DNA of 64,000 nucleotides from Mycolicibacterium grossiae (GCF_008329645.1 NZ_CP043474.1:620001-684000), one strand, 5' to 3'; counted from the first letter of the stretch, positions 28,098 to 38,569 are shown. The notes: a model not told the origin generated them from the letters alone. A program made the numbers and translations.

Positions 28098-29143
28098 CGC
28101 TGAGGTTCGTCGATCTCGTCCGGACGCGGCAGGGTCTCGGCGTCGGTCCACACCGCGTTGAACCGCGTCATGCCGACGGTGCCGACGACGTGGTCGACGA
28201 AGGCCTTGCCGCGGGTGTACTGGCTGATCTTGGCGTCGACGCCGAGCAGCGCCCGCAGGACGCGCTGCAGCGGCGGTTGCTTGCGGTGCCTGCGATCGTT
28301 GAAGCGGCGGCGGATGGTGGCCACCGACGGGATCACCGCGGGACCGACGGCGTCCATCACGTGGTCGGCGTGGCCCTCGAGCAGCGTGCCGAGCACCAGC
28401 AGCCGGTCGAGTGCGGCACGCTGCGGCTCGGACTGCACCGCGCGCATCAGCCCGAGGACGCCCTGGGAATTCGCATCGCCGGCAACGCCACTCGCGCCGG
28501 ACCGGCGGTCGCGCACGAACTCGCCGAGTCGACCGATCATCGCGCCGACGTCCTGGCCGGATTCATCGGTGAGCACCGCCAGCGCCGACGTCATGTGGCC
28601 GGCGAGCCAGGGGTTGGCGTGGAACTGCACCCGGTGAGTGACCTCGTGCAGACACACCCACAGCCGGAAGTCGGCGGGCAGCACGCGCAGCTGCCGCTCC
28701 ACCGCGATGACGTTCGGGTAGACCAGCAGCAGCTCGCCGCCGTCGGTGCCGAACGGGTCGTACTGCCCGAGGATGCCCGAGGAGATGAAGGCGAGCACGG
28801 CGCCGGTCTGCGCGCCCGTCATGCGGCGGGTGATCAAGCCGGTGCCCGGCCCGGTGGCCTCGCCGTCGCCGCCGGTCATCGCGCGCATGGAACGTGCTGC
28901 GGCAGCGACCCATTCGCCGCGGTCGACGATCCGCGCCTCGGCGACGGTCGCGCCCTCGTCGAGCCCGGTGACCTCGCGGACCGGCAGCTCTGCGCGGCGC
29001 GCGGCCTCGGCGAGTTCGGCGATGGCCTGATCGCGGGTGTAGGCGGTGGTGGGCGGTGCGGAGCGCACCAGCTTGCGCCCGACGGTGGCGGCGAATTCCC
29101 AGTCGACGGTGCGGCCCACGGAGGGTCGTTCGGCGGTCGTCAT
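28076..29143 (-). CDS. Zinc-dependent metalloprotease of the DUF2342 family (Rv3626c orthologue)
   Basis: The 355-residue protein carries HEVTH (HExxH) followed by EGHADHVMD (ExxxD), the zincin signature of this actinobacterial family, sometimes labelled coenzyme-F420-associated. No signal peptide is seen. The ATG at 29143 overlaps the dacB stop (ATGA), and the 3' end overlaps tilS. dacB, this gene, tilS and hpt therefore look like one operon. Substrates are unknown. Confidence 0.88.
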   Translation of the reverse strand: MTTAERPSVGRTVDWEFAATVGRKLVRSAPPTTAYTRDQAIAELAEAARRAELPVREVTGLDEGATVAEARIVDRGEWVAAAARSMRAMTGGDGEATGPGTGLITRRMTGAQTGAVLAFISSGILGQYDPFGTDGGELLLVYPNVIAVERQLRVLPADFRLWVCLHEVTHRVQFHANPWLAGHMTSALAVLTDESGQDVGAMIGRLGEFVRDRRSGASGVAGDANSQGVLGLMRAVQSEPQRAALDRLLVLGTLLEGHADHVMDAVGPAVIPSVATIRRRFNDRRHRKQPPLQRVLRALLGVDAKISQYTRGKAFVDHVVGTVGMTRFNAVWTDAETLPRPDEIDEPQRWIDRVL

Positions 29144-30525
29144 GCGCTGCACCCGCAGGAGCGCAGCGCCGCAGCGAGCGCGTCGATGGCGGTACGTCCG
29201 GTGGGACCCGCGTCGTTGGACAGGAACGTGAAGGTGAGCACCCGCTCGTCGCGGTCGGTGACGAAGCCGGCCAGCGCGTTGGTCCCGGTGAGCGAGCCGG
29301 TCTTGGCGCGCAGGTAGCCCGCCGCCTCACGCCCGGCGGCCGTGTCGAGGTACCGGTTGGACAGGGTGCCGCTGCCGCCGGCGATCGGCAGCAGGTCCAC
29401 CAGCGGGCGCAGTCGAGGATGGTCGTCGGCGGCGGCCGCGGTGATCACCTCGTCGAGCGTCTCGGCGGTGAGCCGGTCGTCGACCGACAGACCGCTGGAG
29501 TCCTTGAGCACCGCGCCGGACGTGTCGATGCCCGCGCGGCCGATCTCGTCGAGCACGGCGCGGGCCGCGCCGTCGAAGCTGGCGGTCCGGTCCAGCGCCA
29601 CGGCCACCTCGCGGCCGATGCTCTCGGCCATCACGTTGTCGGACTGATTCATCATCTCCCGCAGTCTCTCAACGAGCGGCGGCGACGCCACCTCGGCGAT
29701 CTGCCGCCCGTCGCGCAGCGGTGCGCGCAGCACGGTCACGGTGACGGGGTCGACGCCGAGCGACGACGCGAGCGCCCGTCCGGCGTCCAGCCCGGGTGTG
29801 GTCGACCGCCGCGAGTCGACGCTCACCGGCTGGGTGCGGCCGCCGTCGAGCATGACCGGCTCCATCGGTGCGATGTCGCCGTTCTGGATGTCCAGCGGAT
29901 CCCAGCCCGGCGCCAGCGTCGGCCCGCCGTACGCGCTCAGGTCGACCGCGACCTCGGTGACGGCCGCCCCGGACCGGCGGACCTGGGCGGCGAGGTCGCC
30001 GATGCGCGCCGCGCCGCGGTACCACGTCGGCGTCGTCGGGCCGGCCGCCGACAGCGTCGGGTCGCCGCCGCCCTTCAGCACGACCCGTCCCGGCGCGCCC
30101 GGATCGGCGAGCACCGTCGTCCGCAGCGTCGCGTCCCGGTCGAGCGCGAGCAGGGCGGCTGCGGCGGTCAGCACCTTGTTGGTGGACGCCGGCTGCATCG
30201 GCACCCCGGCGCCCTGCGCCCACAGCTCCGCGCCGGTCGCGGCGTCGGTGATCCGTCCGGTGAGCCGTCCGAGGTTGGGGTCGGCGACCAACGGCGCGAT
30301 GGTCGCGGCGAGCCGCGCGGCCACGGGTTCGGCGGCCGCGTCGCTCAGCGGCAGGACGGCGGGATGGGCCGCGGCCGCGGTGGGACGGGCCCGCACCGTC
30401 GGGCCGTCGGTGGAGCTGCCGCTCGCGGTGACCATGGCGCCCACGCCCACCAGCACGGCGACCAGCAGCAGCACCGCGACGCCGACGAGGACGTGGGTGG
30501 ACCGACGCCACCGGGTGGGCCGCAT
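29140..30525 (-). CDS. dacB: D-alanyl-D-alanine carboxypeptidase, penicillin-binding protein 4 family
   Basis: The 461-residue protein has one N-terminal membrane anchor (about 10-33). It then has a PBP4/S13 serine peptidase with SxxK (STNK), SxN (SDN) and KTG (KTGSLTG) motifs in order and the large insertion typical of S13 enzymes. It trims peptidoglycan stem peptides outside the membrane. It is the orthologue of Rv3627c by position and diverges from ppa. The ATG at 30525 has GGAG upstream. Confidence 0.93.
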   Translation of the reverse strand: MRPTRWRRSTHVLVGVAVLLLVAVLVGVGAMVTASGSSTDGPTVRARPTAAAAHPAVLPLSDAAAEPVAARLAATIAPLVADPNLGRLTGRITDAATGAELWAQGAGVPMQPASTNKVLTAAAALLALDRDATLRTTVLADPGAPGRVVLKGGGDPTLSAAGPTTPTWYRGAARIGDLAAQVRRSGAAVTEVAVDLSAYGGPTLAPGWDPLDIQNGDIAPMEPVMLDGGRTQPVSVDSRRSTTPGLDAGRALASSLGVDPVTVTVLRAPLRDGRQIAEVASPPLVERLREMMNQSDNVMAESIGREVAVALDRTASFDGAARAVLDEIGRAGIDTSGAVLKDSSGLSVDDRLTAETLDEVITAAAADDHPRLRPLVDLLPIAGGSGTLSNRYLDTAAGREAAGYLRAKTGSLTGTNALAGFVTDRDERVLTFTFLSNDAGPTGRTAIDALAAALRSCGCSA

Positions 30526-30687
30526 GGACTCTCCTGGTTCCGGGGCGGCCGGCGGACATTCGGACCGAACGCCGCCGGGTGCTGCCCCAAAACGACAGCG
30601 TATCGCTCGTCTATGGTTGACCCGCGCCGCGAACGGACGAGCACGTCGGGCGTAGACGTCACAGAACGACAGACAGGAGCCGCGACC
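30526..30687. promoter_or_regulatory. Divergent dacB / ppa promoter region
   Basis: This 162-bp region has a perfect 11-bp palindrome TTCGGACCGAA at 30559-30569 between the two starts and a possible ppa -10 box TATGGT at 30612-30617, giving a leader of about 65 nt. Specific regulators cannot be named. Confidence 0.3.
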
Positions 30688-31176
30688 GTGGAGTTCGAGG
30701 TCGTCATCGAGATCCCGAAGGGTTCGCGCAACAAGTACGAGGTCGATCACGAGACCGGCAAGGTGAAGCTGGATCGCTACCTCTACACCGCGTTCGGCTA
30801 CCCGACCGACTACGGCTTCATCGAGGACACCCTCGGCGAGGACGGCGATCCGCTGGACGCGCTGGTGCTGCTCCCGGAGTCGCTGTTCCCCGGCGCCGCG
30901 ATGGACGCCCGCCCGATCGGCATGTTCCAGATGACCGACGAGAAGGGCGGCGACGACAAGGTGCTGTGCGTGCCCGCCGGCGATCCGCGCTGGGACCACG
31001 TCCAGGACATCGGCGACGTCGACGACTTCGAGCTGAAGGCCATCGAGCACTTCTTCGTGCACTACAAGGACCTCGAGCCCGGCAAGTTCGTGAAGGGCTC
31101 GACCTGGGTCGGTCGCGAGGAGGCCGAGGCCGAGGTCAACCGGTCCATCGAGCGGTTCAAGTCCGCGGGGCACTAG
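30688..31176 (+). CDS. ppa: Inorganic pyrophosphatase
   Basis: The 162-residue family I soluble pyrophosphatase has the signature [11 protein letters not shown] with its metal-binding aspartates and DYGFIEDT. It starts from the GTG at 30688 with CAGGAG upstream. It hydrolyses PPi to drive biosynthesis and corresponds to Rv3628. Downstream synteny with M. tuberculosis is then broken for about 24.6 kb. Confidence 0.97.
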   Translation: MEFEVVIEIPKGSRNKYEVDHETGKVKLDRYLYTAFGYPTDYGFIEDTLGEDGDPLDALVLLPESLFPGAAMDARPIGMFQMTDEKGGDDKVLCVPAGDPRWDHVQDIGDVDDFELKAIEHFFVHYKDLEPGKFVKGSTWVGREEAEAEVNRSIERFKSAGH

Positions 31177-31182
31177 ACCCGT

Positions 31183-31201
31183 CGGCGAATTTGCATCGCC
31201 G
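31183..31201 (+). terminator. Possible weak hairpin after ppa
   Basis: CGGCGA and TCGCCG form a 6-bp stem with a 7-nt loop, 7 nt after the ppa stop. No U tract follows. Confidence 0.3.
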
Positions 31202-31240
31202 TAACACGGGGTAACCCGGCCGTGGCACGAGCCTCACATC

Positions 31241-31771
31241 ATGGGGTGCGTGTTCATGCATCAGGGAATCGGCCTCGCCGCGTTCAACGACATGCCGGAA
31301 CGCAAGGCCGTCCATGCGCTGTACGAGTGCTGCAACAGCGTCACGCTGGCGCGCGATCTGGCCCGCGGTCGGCCGTACGCCGATCACGCCGCGCTCTTCC
31401 GGCGGGCCGACGCCCTGCTGTTCTCGATGTCCGAGGCGTGCATCGACCGGATCCTGGAGGCGTGCCCGGACGTCGGCCGCCGGCCCCGGAGCGCGCGCTC
31501 GCGCGCCGAGCAGTGCGCGGTGTGGGACGACGACCCGGCGGTGAACGACGCCCTGTCCGGCGCGGCACGCGGCTACGCGGACCGCTTCGGTTTCGGGTTC
31601 GTCATGCACGTCGGCGGCGTCGGCGCGCCCGCCGTGCTGGCGGCCATCGACGACCGCATGCACAACGACGTCGAGACCGAACGCAAGGTGGTGCGCAACG
31701 AACTGGCGCGCATCAACCGCTCGCGGCTGGAGCGCATGCTGGGCCCCGAGGGCGGCTACCAGAACTGGTGA
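31241..31771 (+). CDS. OHCU-decarboxylase-fold protein lacking the catalytic histidine
   Basis: The 176-residue protein follows the 2-oxo-4-hydroxy-4-carboxy-5-ureidoimidazoline decarboxylase (UraD) pattern: an N-terminal helix, an EQ motif (SRAEQCAVW), YADRFGFGFVMHV and the C-terminal RMHNDVETERKVVRNELARINRSRLERML helices. In UraD enzymes the catalytic His lies in HPDLG; here the segment is CPDVG, with Cys75 in its place. No urate-pathway genes lie nearby. It is therefore probably not a classical ureide enzyme. ATG codons at 31241 and 31256 are both possible starts. Confidence 0.72.
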   Translation: MGCVFMHQGIGLAAFNDMPERKAVHALYECCNSVTLARDLARGRPYADHAALFRRADALLFSMSEACIDRILEACPDVGRRPRSARSRAEQCAVWDDDPAVNDALSGAARGYADRFGFGFVMHVGGVGAPAVLAAIDDRMHNDVETERKVVRNELARINRSRLERMLGPEGGYQNW

Positions 31772-31783
31772 CCGCCCGGGTGG

Positions 31784-33115
31784 TCAGGACCGCGGCGCGG
31801 TCGAACCGGCCGGCGCCAGCTCCGGATCCGCGGGGTTGGCGACCTTCTTCTTCTTGCGCAACCCCTTGGCCCACTTCATGACCGGCTTCTCGACGCCGTA
31901 GTACGTGAGCGAGGCGACCGCGATGGTCACCGCGAGCAGCAACACCACGTTGCGCCACATGCCCCACGCGGTGTCGCCCGCCATGAGGCCGAGCTTGCCG
32001 AGCACCAGGATCATCGGGAAGTGCCACAGGTAGGCCGACAGCGAGATCTCCCCGACGTAGCGGATCGGGCGGGCGTCGAGCCAGACGGCGAGCCTGGTCT
32101 TGCGGCCCCGAGCCAACGGCGCCACGATGACGAGGATCATCAGGGCGGCCACGACCGCGACGCCCGCGGTGGTGAACTGGTTGGCGACCACCAGCAGGAC
32201 CGCCGAGACGGCGAGCATCGGCAGGATCGCGAGCGCCGAGATCGTCCGGACCCGCTTGCCGATGCCCTCGCGCAGGGCACCACGTTCGAGGGCGACGAAC
32301 ACCACCGCGGCGAACATGCCCAGCGCGAAGTTGTCGGCGTTGGTCAGGAAGCTCTTCGTGAAGACGGCGGCCCAGTTGGGGCCCCAGTTGAGCACCATGA
32401 AGTCCGTGGTGCCGGCGTGGGAGAAGACGACCGGGATGAGGGCGCGGCCCGCGAGGCCGATGACGAGCAGAGCCAACGGGGCGAGCGCCGCGAGCACCAG
32501 CGGGTTGATGTTGAGGCGCTTGCGCAGCGCGAACAGGAGCATGCCGAGGAACGGCAGCGAGGCGTAGAACGCGTACTCGAGGGTCAGCGACCAGGACGGG
32601 TTGATGCCGGTCTGGATGTACTGCGGGAAGTACGACTGCGTCAGCGTCAGGTTGGTCAGCAGCATGCCCGGATCGGTGATCATCCCGGTGCCCTGCTCGG
32701 TGCCGATCGGCTGCAGCACGGGGTTCTCGACGTACGCGACCTGGAGCACGTAGTTGACGATCAGGAAGATCACCAGGTAGCAGGGCATGATGCGCGCGAC
32801 GCGGTGCAGCGCGTAGTCCCGCGTGCTGGGCAGCGCCGCCGCGGCGCGGGCCTCGGTGAGGTTGCGGACGTACGGCAGGAAGAGCAGGAAGCCGCTCAGC
32901 ACGAAGAAGTACACCAGCGAGAAGCCGAGCAGGCTCGTCATCCAGGTCTCGGCCGTCTTCGGCGAGTAGTGCGTGGTGACGTGGGTGATGGCGATCGACA
33001 GGCAGAGGATGCCGCGCACGCCGTCCAGGCCGATGATCCGCGCCCGAATCCGGCGGGCGGGCGTCGCCGGCGGCGCGGCGGGCGCGCCGCCCGACTCGTG
33101 GGCCGTTTCGGTCAT
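31784..33115 (-). CDS. Acyltransferase 3 (OafA/OPGC-like) membrane protein
   Basis: The 443-residue protein has about ten transmembrane helices. The first segment carries the family signature (GLDGVRGILCLSIAITHV, with the conserved His). Such proteins O-acylate cell-surface glycans or lipids. The ATG at 33115 (MTETAHESGG) has AGGAAGG upstream. It stands alone, converging on the OHCU-like gene and preceded by a 419-bp gene-free region. Acceptor and donor are unknown. Confidence 0.87.
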   Translation of the reverse strand: MTETAHESGGAPAAPPATPARRIRARIIGLDGVRGILCLSIAITHVTTHYSPKTAETWMTSLLGFSLVYFFVLSGFLLFLPYVRNLTEARAAAALPSTRDYALHRVARIMPCYLVIFLIVNYVLQVAYVENPVLQPIGTEQGTGMITDPGMLLTNLTLTQSYFPQYIQTGINPSWSLTLEYAFYASLPFLGMLLFALRKRLNINPLVLAALAPLALLVIGLAGRALIPVVFSHAGTTDFMVLNWGPNWAAVFTKSFLTNADNFALGMFAAVVFVALERGALREGIGKRVRTISALAILPMLAVSAVLLVVANQFTTAGVAVVAALMILVIVAPLARGRKTRLAVWLDARPIRYVGEISLSAYLWHFPMILVLGKLGLMAGDTAWGMWRNVVLLLAVTIAVASLTYYGVEKPVMKWAKGLRKKKKVANPADPELAPAGSTAPRS

Positions 33116-33534
33116 CGCAGGGACCTTCCTGAAGTGATGCCGCACACACGAAATCTCGAATTTGAAGCGCGTCGCCTTATGCCTCCGTCGTCGGCGTCAA
33201 TCGCGCGATTCGTACGAATAGTCGTGAATTACCTGACCGAAATCTGGTAATTGTTTGCTGTTCACGTCGAGCCATTGGGCGAGATGCCTGACACGCACGT
33301 CAACGCTGATTTTCGAGGGCCGCACAACGATAGCTGATGATGGTGCCGAACGCAGAAACTCGACGTGGGCACCGATGCCGACGATGGTCGCGAATATTCG
33401 CTAGCCGTACTCGACAATGCCATTCCGCAACGCCGCATCGAATTCGAATCTGGCTTTCTGCGTGCACGAATCGTCGAGGGCGTCAATGAGTGGCTAAGTC
33501 CTGACCGGGACCGGCACGACGTGGCCCGCGAAGG
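33116..33534. other. Gene-free, AT-richer gap upstream of the acyltransferase gene
   Basis: This 419-bp region is lower in GC than its surroundings, especially 33140-33290. Short open frames on both strands (for example 33262-33486 minus and 33365-33724 plus) show no recognisable protein character, and the latter runs into the dehydrogenase gene. It probably holds the acyltransferase promoter and the end of the gudD operon. AT-richness makes it a likely Lsr2-bound patch. Confidence 0.4.
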
Positions 33535-34512
33535 TCAGCCCCGGACGAGGTCGTGGAGCCGCTCGCCGCGGGCGAGCCGCCCGATGTTGGCCGCGACGTC
33601 GTCGGCGCGGCGCCGGAAGGTGTCGGTGGTGATGCCCGACGAGTGCGGGGTCATCAGCACGTTCGTGAGTTCGGCGAAGGGCAGGTCGCTCGGTGTAGCA
33701 GGCTCACCGCGGGCGGCCGGATAGCGGTACCAGACGTCGATGGCGGCGGCCTTGACGACCCGTCCGGCGAGCGCGTCGTACAGCGCTCGCTCGTCGACGA
33801 GCGGACCGCGCCCGACGTTGATCAACACCCCGTCCCCGCCGAGGGCCGCGAGTTGGCGCGCGCCGATGAGCCCCGTCGTCGCCGGGGTCAGCGGCGCTGA
33901 CACCACGACCACGTCGCTGTCGGCCATCAGGTCGTCGAGCCGCGACACGTCGGCGGCCCACGCGAGGCCGTGCTCGGCGGCGTCGAGCCGACCCGATCCG
34001 GTCACCGCCGCACCGGTGCATCCGAAGGCACGGAACGCCTCCCACACCCGCGCGCCGATGTGCCCGAACCCGACCAGGCCGACTCGGCCGTCCCGGAGGG
34101 CGTGCAGCTGGGCGATGGCGCCGTCGTAGACGGAGGTGGCCCATACGCCGCGGCGCAGGGCGCGGTCCTGGTCGAGGACGTCGCGGCGCAGCACGATGGC
34201 CGCCGCCAGCACGTACTCGGCGATCGATCGCTCGTGGCCGAACGCATTGGCGACGAGCACCCCGTCGGGAAGCGCGTCGAAGTCGATGCGGTCGGTGCCC
34301 GCACCGAAGACGTGCACCAGGCGCAATCGGCCGGCGGTCTCGGCCATGTCGGCCGTGAAGCGGCCGCCGACGAAGACGTCCGCGGACGGCAGGGCGGCCG
34401 CCACGGCGTCGGGCGCACCGGCGCACCACGCGACGTCCGCACCGTCGGGGAGCGCCGCGGTGAAGCGGTCGCGGTGCGGTGCGAGGTTGGCGTCGGCGAC
34501 GACGATCCTCAT
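33535..34512 (-). CDS. D-2-hydroxyacid dehydrogenase, gudD operon
   Basis: The 325-residue protein has the D-2-hydroxyacid dehydrogenase fold: the NAD-binding GFGHIG motif, the Arg of [10 protein letters not shown], and the catalytic His in MTPHSSG. Its ATG overlaps the gudD stop (ATGA), so it is translated with glucarate dehydratase. Its substrate is probably a sugar acid or keto acid linked to aldarate breakdown, but it is not part of the textbook route. It is the last gene of the long minus-strand operon starting at oppA. Confidence 0.88.
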   Translation of the reverse strand: MRIVVADANLAPHRDRFTAALPDGADVAWCAGAPDAVAAALPSADVFVGGRFTADMAETAGRLRLVHVFGAGTDRIDFDALPDGVLVANAFGHERSIAEYVLAAAIVLRRDVLDQDRALRRGVWATSVYDGAIAQLHALRDGRVGLVGFGHIGARVWEAFRAFGCTGAAVTGSGRLDAAEHGLAWAADVSRLDDLMADSDVVVVSAPLTPATTGLIGARQLAALGGDGVLINVGRGPLVDERALYDALAGRVVKAAAIDVWYRYPAARGEPATPSDLPFAELTNVLMTPHSSGITTDTFRRRADDVAANIGRLARGERLHDLVRG

Positions 34513-35861
34513 GGCGTGCGCTGCAGCGCGGGCCGCTTGGGATCGAACGTCCAGCCCGGAATCAGATACTGCATGGCCACCGCGTCGTCGCGCGCGCCGA
34601 GCCCCTCGGCGAGGTACAGCGCGTGCGCGGCGGCCACGGCGTCCTCGTCCAGTTCGACGCCCAGACCCGGCGCGTCCGGCACGTCGAGATAGCCGTCCAC
34701 GATCGGGTACGGCCGGGTGGTGATGCGCTGGCCGTCCTGCCAGATCCAGTGCGTGTCGATCGCGGTGACGTCGCCCGGCGCCGCTGCGGCGACGTGGGTG
34801 AACATCGCCAGCGAGACGTCGAAGTGGTTGTTGGAGTGCGATCCCCACGTCAGACCCCACGCGTCGCACAGCTGCGCGACGCGCACCGACCCGCCCATGG
34901 TCCAGAAGTGCGGATCGGCCAGCGGGATGTCGACGGCGCCGGAGCGGATGGCGTGGCCCATCTCGCGCCAGTCCGTGGCGATCATGTTGGTGGCGGTCGG
35001 CAGTCCGGTGGCGCGCTTGAACTCGGCCATCACCTCGCGGCCGGAGAAGCCGCCCTCCGGACCGACGGGGTCCTCGGCGTACGCGAGCACGTCGCGCAAT
35101 TCGCGGCACGTGGTCACCGCGTCGGCGAGCAGCCAGCCGCCGTTGGGATCGAGCGTGATGCGGGCGTCGGGGAATCGGTCGGCGAGGGCGATCACGGCCT
35201 TGGCCTCATCGGCCGCGGGCAGCACGCCGCCCTTGAGCTTGAAGTCGCGGAAGCCGTAGCGGTCGCGCGCCGCCTCGGCGAGCCGGACCACCGCCTCCGG
35301 GCTGAGCGCCTCCTCGTGGCGCACGCGGAACCACTCGTCGGCGTCGGGGGCCTCGTCGGCCGCACTGCGATAGGCGAGATCGGTCCGGGTGCGGTCGCCG
35401 ACGAAGAACAGGTAGCCCAGCGCCTGCACCCGGGTGCGCTGCTGGCCGTCGCCGAGCAGCGCTGCGACCGGCACGTCGAGGTGCTGACCGAGCAGGTCGA
35501 GCAGTGCGGACTCGATGGCGGTGACGGCGTGCACCGTCACCCGCAGGTCGAAGGTCTGGGCACCGCGGCCGCCGGCGTCCCGGTCGCCGAACGCGCGCCG
35601 GACGTCGCCGAGGACGGCGTGATACTCACCGACGCTGCGGCGCTCGACGATCGCGCGGGCATCGGACAGCGTGCGCGTGATGGCCTCGCCGCCGGGTACC
35701 TCGCCGACGCCGGTGCGGCCGTCGGAATCCCGCAGGATCACCAGGTTGCGGGTGAAGAACGGGCCGTGCGCACCGCTGAGGTTGAGCAGCATGTCGTCGT
35801 GCCCGGCGATGGGCACCACCTGCATCTCGGTGACGATCGGAGTGCGGTGCGCAGCGCTCAT
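34509..35861 (-). CDS. gudD: Glucarate dehydratase
   Basis: The 450-residue enolase-superfamily enzyme carries the glucarate dehydratase active-site set at positions offset by about three from E. coli GudD: the KxK motif (Lys208/Lys210), Asp238, Glu263, Asn292, Asp316 and His342. It dehydrates D-glucarate (and L-idarate) to 5-dehydro-4-deoxyglucarate, the substrate of the kdgD product at 47.3 kb. It lies 100 bp after an IclR regulator gene and has its own leaderless-type promoter, with TAGGGT 6 nt from the ATG and the shared 13-bp element at the -35 position. Confidence 0.93.
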   Translation of the reverse strand: MSAAHRTPIVTEMQVVPIAGHDDMLLNLSGAHGPFFTRNLVILRDSDGRTGVGEVPGGEAITRTLSDARAIVERRSVGEYHAVLGDVRRAFGDRDAGGRGAQTFDLRVTVHAVTAIESALLDLLGQHLDVPVAALLGDGQQRTRVQALGYLFFVGDRTRTDLAYRSAADEAPDADEWFRVRHEEALSPEAVVRLAEAARDRYGFRDFKLKGGVLPAADEAKAVIALADRFPDARITLDPNGGWLLADAVTTCRELRDVLAYAEDPVGPEGGFSGREVMAEFKRATGLPTATNMIATDWREMGHAIRSGAVDIPLADPHFWTMGGSVRVAQLCDAWGLTWGSHSNNHFDVSLAMFTHVAAAAPGDVTAIDTHWIWQDGQRITTRPYPIVDGYLDVPDAPGLGVELDEDAVAAAHALYLAEGLGARDDAVAMQYLIPGWTFDPKRPALQRTP

Positions 35862-35867
35862 GCGGTC

Positions 35868-35898
35868 ACCCTACGATCGCTCGACGATGCACGTCCAA
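35868..35898 (-). promoter_or_regulatory. gudD promoter with shared element TTGGACGTGCATC
   Basis: On the minus strand TTGGACGTGCATC (35886-35898) is followed, 19 bp after its TTGGAC, by the -10 box TAGGGT (35868-35873), which ends 6 nt before the ATG. The element matches the identical ones ahead of the semialdehyde dehydrogenase and the 43.5-kb dehydrogenase at 10 of 13 positions. A second similar half, GATGCACATC (35918-35927 on the plus strand), lies upstream. An operator overlapping the -35 is inferred. Confidence 0.5.
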
Positions 35899-35961
35899 CA
35901 CCCAAATGGCATGGATTGATGCACATCGGGAATGTTCGGTGTCGCGTCGTGCCGACGACCG

Positions 35962-36795
35962 TCACTGGCCGAACCACTTGTCGCCGTTGGCAACCGGACG
36001 CAGCACGCGGGTCACCTTGTCACCCACGGCGCACAACGCCTCGACGATCTCGCGCTCCCGCTGCGGCGTCAGCCGGGACACGGGCACCGAGGCGCTGATC
36101 GCGTCCTGCGCAGGCCGGGTGTAGGGCAGGGCGACCGCGAAGCAGCGCACACCCGGGGTGTTCTCCTCGTCGTCGACGGCGTAGCCACGCACCAGTGCGG
36201 TCTCCAGCGAGGCGTCCAGCGCGGCGCGGTCGGTGACGGTGCGCGGGGTCAGGGCGACGAAGTCGTCCGGCACGTGCCGATCGCGTTCGGCGCCGAAGCG
36301 GTCGGCGAGCAACGCCTTGCCCAGCGCAGTCGCGTAGGCGGGCAGGCGCCGTCCGACGCGGCTCGCGGTGCGCTGGTACTGCCGCGATTCGCGGGTGGCC
36401 AGATAGACCACGTCGCCGCCGTCGAGCCGACCGAGGTGGAACGTCTCGTCCAGGTCGCGCCGCAGGTCGTCGAGGAACGGCGTGATGATCGGCAGGTATG
36501 GGTCGCTGTCGAGGTAACTGGTCCCCACCAGCAGCGCCCGGATGCCGATGCCGTACCGGGTGCCCGTCTCGTCGGTGCGGACCCAGCCCTCGGCGGTCAG
36601 CGTGCGCAGCAGGGCGTGCGCGCTACTGCGCGGCATGTCCAGGGCCTCGCTCACCTCGCGGATGCGCGCCGGATCGTCCTGCCGGCCCGCGAGGTACTCC
36701 AGCAGCGCCACGGTGCGCATCGCGGACTTGACCCCGGACCGCGCCGCGGATCCGGGGATGCTGCGCACCGCGGGTGCGTCCGGCGCCGAGGTCAT
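35962..36795 (-). CDS. IclR-family transcriptional regulator
   Basis: The 277-residue protein has an N-terminal winged helix-turn-helix (about 25-85; IREVSEALDMPRSSAHALLRTL) and a C-terminal IclR effector-binding domain. IclR proteins commonly control aromatic- and sugar-acid catabolism and bind small acids. It is 31 bp after the TauE-type gene and 100 bp before gudD on the same strand, so it likely regulates this operon. Effector and operator are unknown. Confidence 0.9.
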   Translation of the reverse strand: MTSAPDAPAVRSIPGSAARSGVKSAMRTVALLEYLAGRQDDPARIREVSEALDMPRSSAHALLRTLTAEGWVRTDETGTRYGIGIRALLVGTSYLDSDPYLPIITPFLDDLRRDLDETFHLGRLDGGDVVYLATRESRQYQRTASRVGRRLPAYATALGKALLADRFGAERDRHVPDDFVALTPRTVTDRAALDASLETALVRGYAVDDEENTPGVRCFAVALPYTRPAQDAISASVPVSRLTPQREREIVEALCAVGDKVTRVLRPVANGDKWFGQ

Positions 36796-36826
36796 CGGCC
36801 CTCCTCGTCGTCGGTGCGCCGGCCGG

Positions 36827-37549
36827 TCACGGCAGACCGACCTGCTGGGCGATCAGCAGTGCCGCGCCCAGCGCCGACATGGTGATCGCGGTACAGCGCT
36901 GACGCCGCGGCGTGAGTAATCGGTTCGCCCAACGGGATACGGCGTAGCCGGCGACGCAGACGGGCGTCAGCAGGACGAACCCGCGCAGCGTGTCGGCATG
37001 GACGGCGCCCGTGACCGTCAGCATCGCGAGCGACAGCAGCGAGCCGACGAGGAAGAAGCCGGCCATCGTGCCGCGCAGTTCGGGACCGGAGCGGCCTTGC
37101 CACACCAGCGCCATCGGCGGTCCGCCGATCGCGGTCGCCGTGCCGAGCAGCCCCGACGTCGCGCCCGCGAGCACCAGGGTGCGGCGCCTCGGCGTCGGGA
37201 TCCAGCCCACCCCGGTCAGCACCACCCCGCCGAGCACCACCGCGGCGATCGTCAGTGCCAGCGCGCGCTCCGGCAGGGCTGCCAGCAGCAGGGCGCCGGC
37301 GACCGTGCCCGGGATGCGGCCGAGCAGCGCCCAGCCCGCACCCGACAGGTCGATCGCCGTCCGCTCGCGGAGCACCACCAGCAGTGTCACCAGGGTGGCC
37401 AGCATGATGAGCGTGCCGGGGATCAGCGCCGGGTCGACGAGCGCCACCACGGGTGCGGCGAGCATCCCCATGCCGAAGCCGATCGACGCCTGCAGACAGG
37501 ACGCCACCAGGATGGCCGCTGCGAGGACGGCGTACGCCCCGACGCTCAT
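36827..37549 (-). CDS. TauE/SafE-family membrane transporter
   Basis: The 240-residue membrane protein has about eight helices in two repeated halves, with family-typical glycine motifs (ASIGFGMGMLAAP; GLLGTATAIGGPPMALVW). The family moves organic or sulfur-containing anions. Placed 27 bp after oppF and 31 bp before the IclR gene, it may export or import an acidic intermediate of the pathway. The substrate is not predictable. Confidence 0.87.
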   Translation of the reverse strand: MSVGAYAVLAAAILVASCLQASIGFGMGMLAAPVVALVDPALIPGTLIMLATLVTLLVVLRERTAIDLSGAGWALLGRIPGTVAGALLLAALPERALALTIAAVVLGGVVLTGVGWIPTPRRRTLVLAGATSGLLGTATAIGGPPMALVWQGRSGPELRGTMAGFFLVGSLLSLAMLTVTGAVHADTLRGFVLLTPVCVAGYAVSRWANRLLTPRRQRCTAITMSALGAALLIAQQVGLP

Positions 37550-37576
37550 CGGCCGCGGCCTCCCCCTCCGGTCGCG

Positions 37577-38569
37577 TCATGCACTGCGGGAGAACGTCGC
37601 CGGGTCACCGGTCAGCGGGTGGTGGCACTCGGCGGCGTGGCCGACCACCGTCGGGTCCGGCGCCGTCGGCGGGCGCTCCTGCGCGCAGACGTCGGTGGCC
37701 CGCCAGCAGCGGGTGCGGAACCGGCAGCCCGAGGGCGGGTCGATGGGCGAGGGAACCTCCCCCGTCAGCAGGATGCGCTCCCCCCGTTGTGCCGCATCGA
37801 GTTTGGGCGCGGCCGACATCAGCGCCGCGGCGTACGGATGACCGGGACGGTCGAAGACCGCGTCGGTCGGTCCCGCCTCGACGATCCGGCCGAGGTACAT
37901 GACGGCGACGCGGTCGGCGACGTGGCGCACCACCGACAGGTCGTGGCTGATGAACACGTACGAGATGCCCAGTTCGGTCTGCAGGTCGTTGAGCAGGTTG
38001 AGGACCTGTGCCTGCACCGAGAGGTCGAGCGCCGACACCGGCTCGTCGCAGATGACGACGTCGGGGTTCAGTGCCAGGGCGCGCGCGATGCCGATCCGCT
38101 GGCGATGACCGCCGGAGAACTCCTGCGGGTACTTGCCCGCCGCCTTCGCGCCGAGGCCCACCATGTCGAGCAGACCGCGTACGCGCAGGTCGCGGTCGGC
38201 CTTCGTGCGGTACAGCGTGCGGTGGGTGCGCCACGGTTCGGCGATGATCTCGCCGGCCGTCATCCGCGCGTTGAGCGAGGCGTAGGGATCCTGGAACACC
38301 ATCTGAACGCGGCGGCGGAACCGCAGCAGGTCCTTGCCGCGCAGCGCGAACGGGTCGATGCCGTCGAAGTCGACCGTGCCGGCGTCGGGGCGCTCGAGCA
38401 TCAACAGCGTGCGTGCCAGAGTCGACTTGCCGCAACCGGATTCGCCGACCAGGCCCAGTGTCTCGCCGCGGCGCAGATCGAGGTCGATGCCGTCCAGCGC
38501 CGCCAGCCGGCCACCGGGCACCCGGAACGACTTGCTCAGCCCGCGCACCGTCAGCAGGGACTCAGTCAT
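37577..38569 (-). CDS. Oligopeptide-type ABC transporter ATP-binding protein (OppF/DppF-like)
   Basis: The 330-residue ATPase has Walker A GESGCGKST, Q-loop FQDPYASLN, signature SGGHRQR, Walker B VVICDEP and the C-terminal Cys-containing oligopeptide-ABC extension (GCRFRTRC). It pairs with the OppD-like protein encoded immediately upstream, with an 8-nt overlap. The start is the ATG at 38569. It energises the importer encoded by the five-gene opp cluster. Confidence 0.92.
   Translation of the reverse strand: MTESLLTVRGLSKSFRVPGGRLAALDGIDLDLRRGETLGLVGESGCGKSTLARTLLMLERPDAGTVDFDGIDPFALRGKDLLRFRRRVQMVFQDPYASLNARMTAGEIIAEPWRTHRTLYRTKADRDLRVRGLLDMVGLGAKAAGKYPQEFSGGHRQRIGIARALALNPDVVICDEPVSALDLSVQAQVLNLLNDLQTELGISYVFISHDLSVVRHVADRVAVMYLGRIVEAGPTDAVFDRPGHPYAAALMSAAPKLDAAQRGERILLTGEVPSPIDPPSGCRFRTRCWRATDVCAQERPPTAPDPTVVGHAAECHHPLTGDPATFSRSA

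Noticed and set aside
33262..33724. Two open frames (33262-33486 minus and 33365-33724 plus) in the gap upstream of the acyltransferase gene
   Set aside because: Neither shows recognisable protein character, they overlap each other, and the plus frame runs into the well-supported dehydrogenase gene. The region reads as intergenic.
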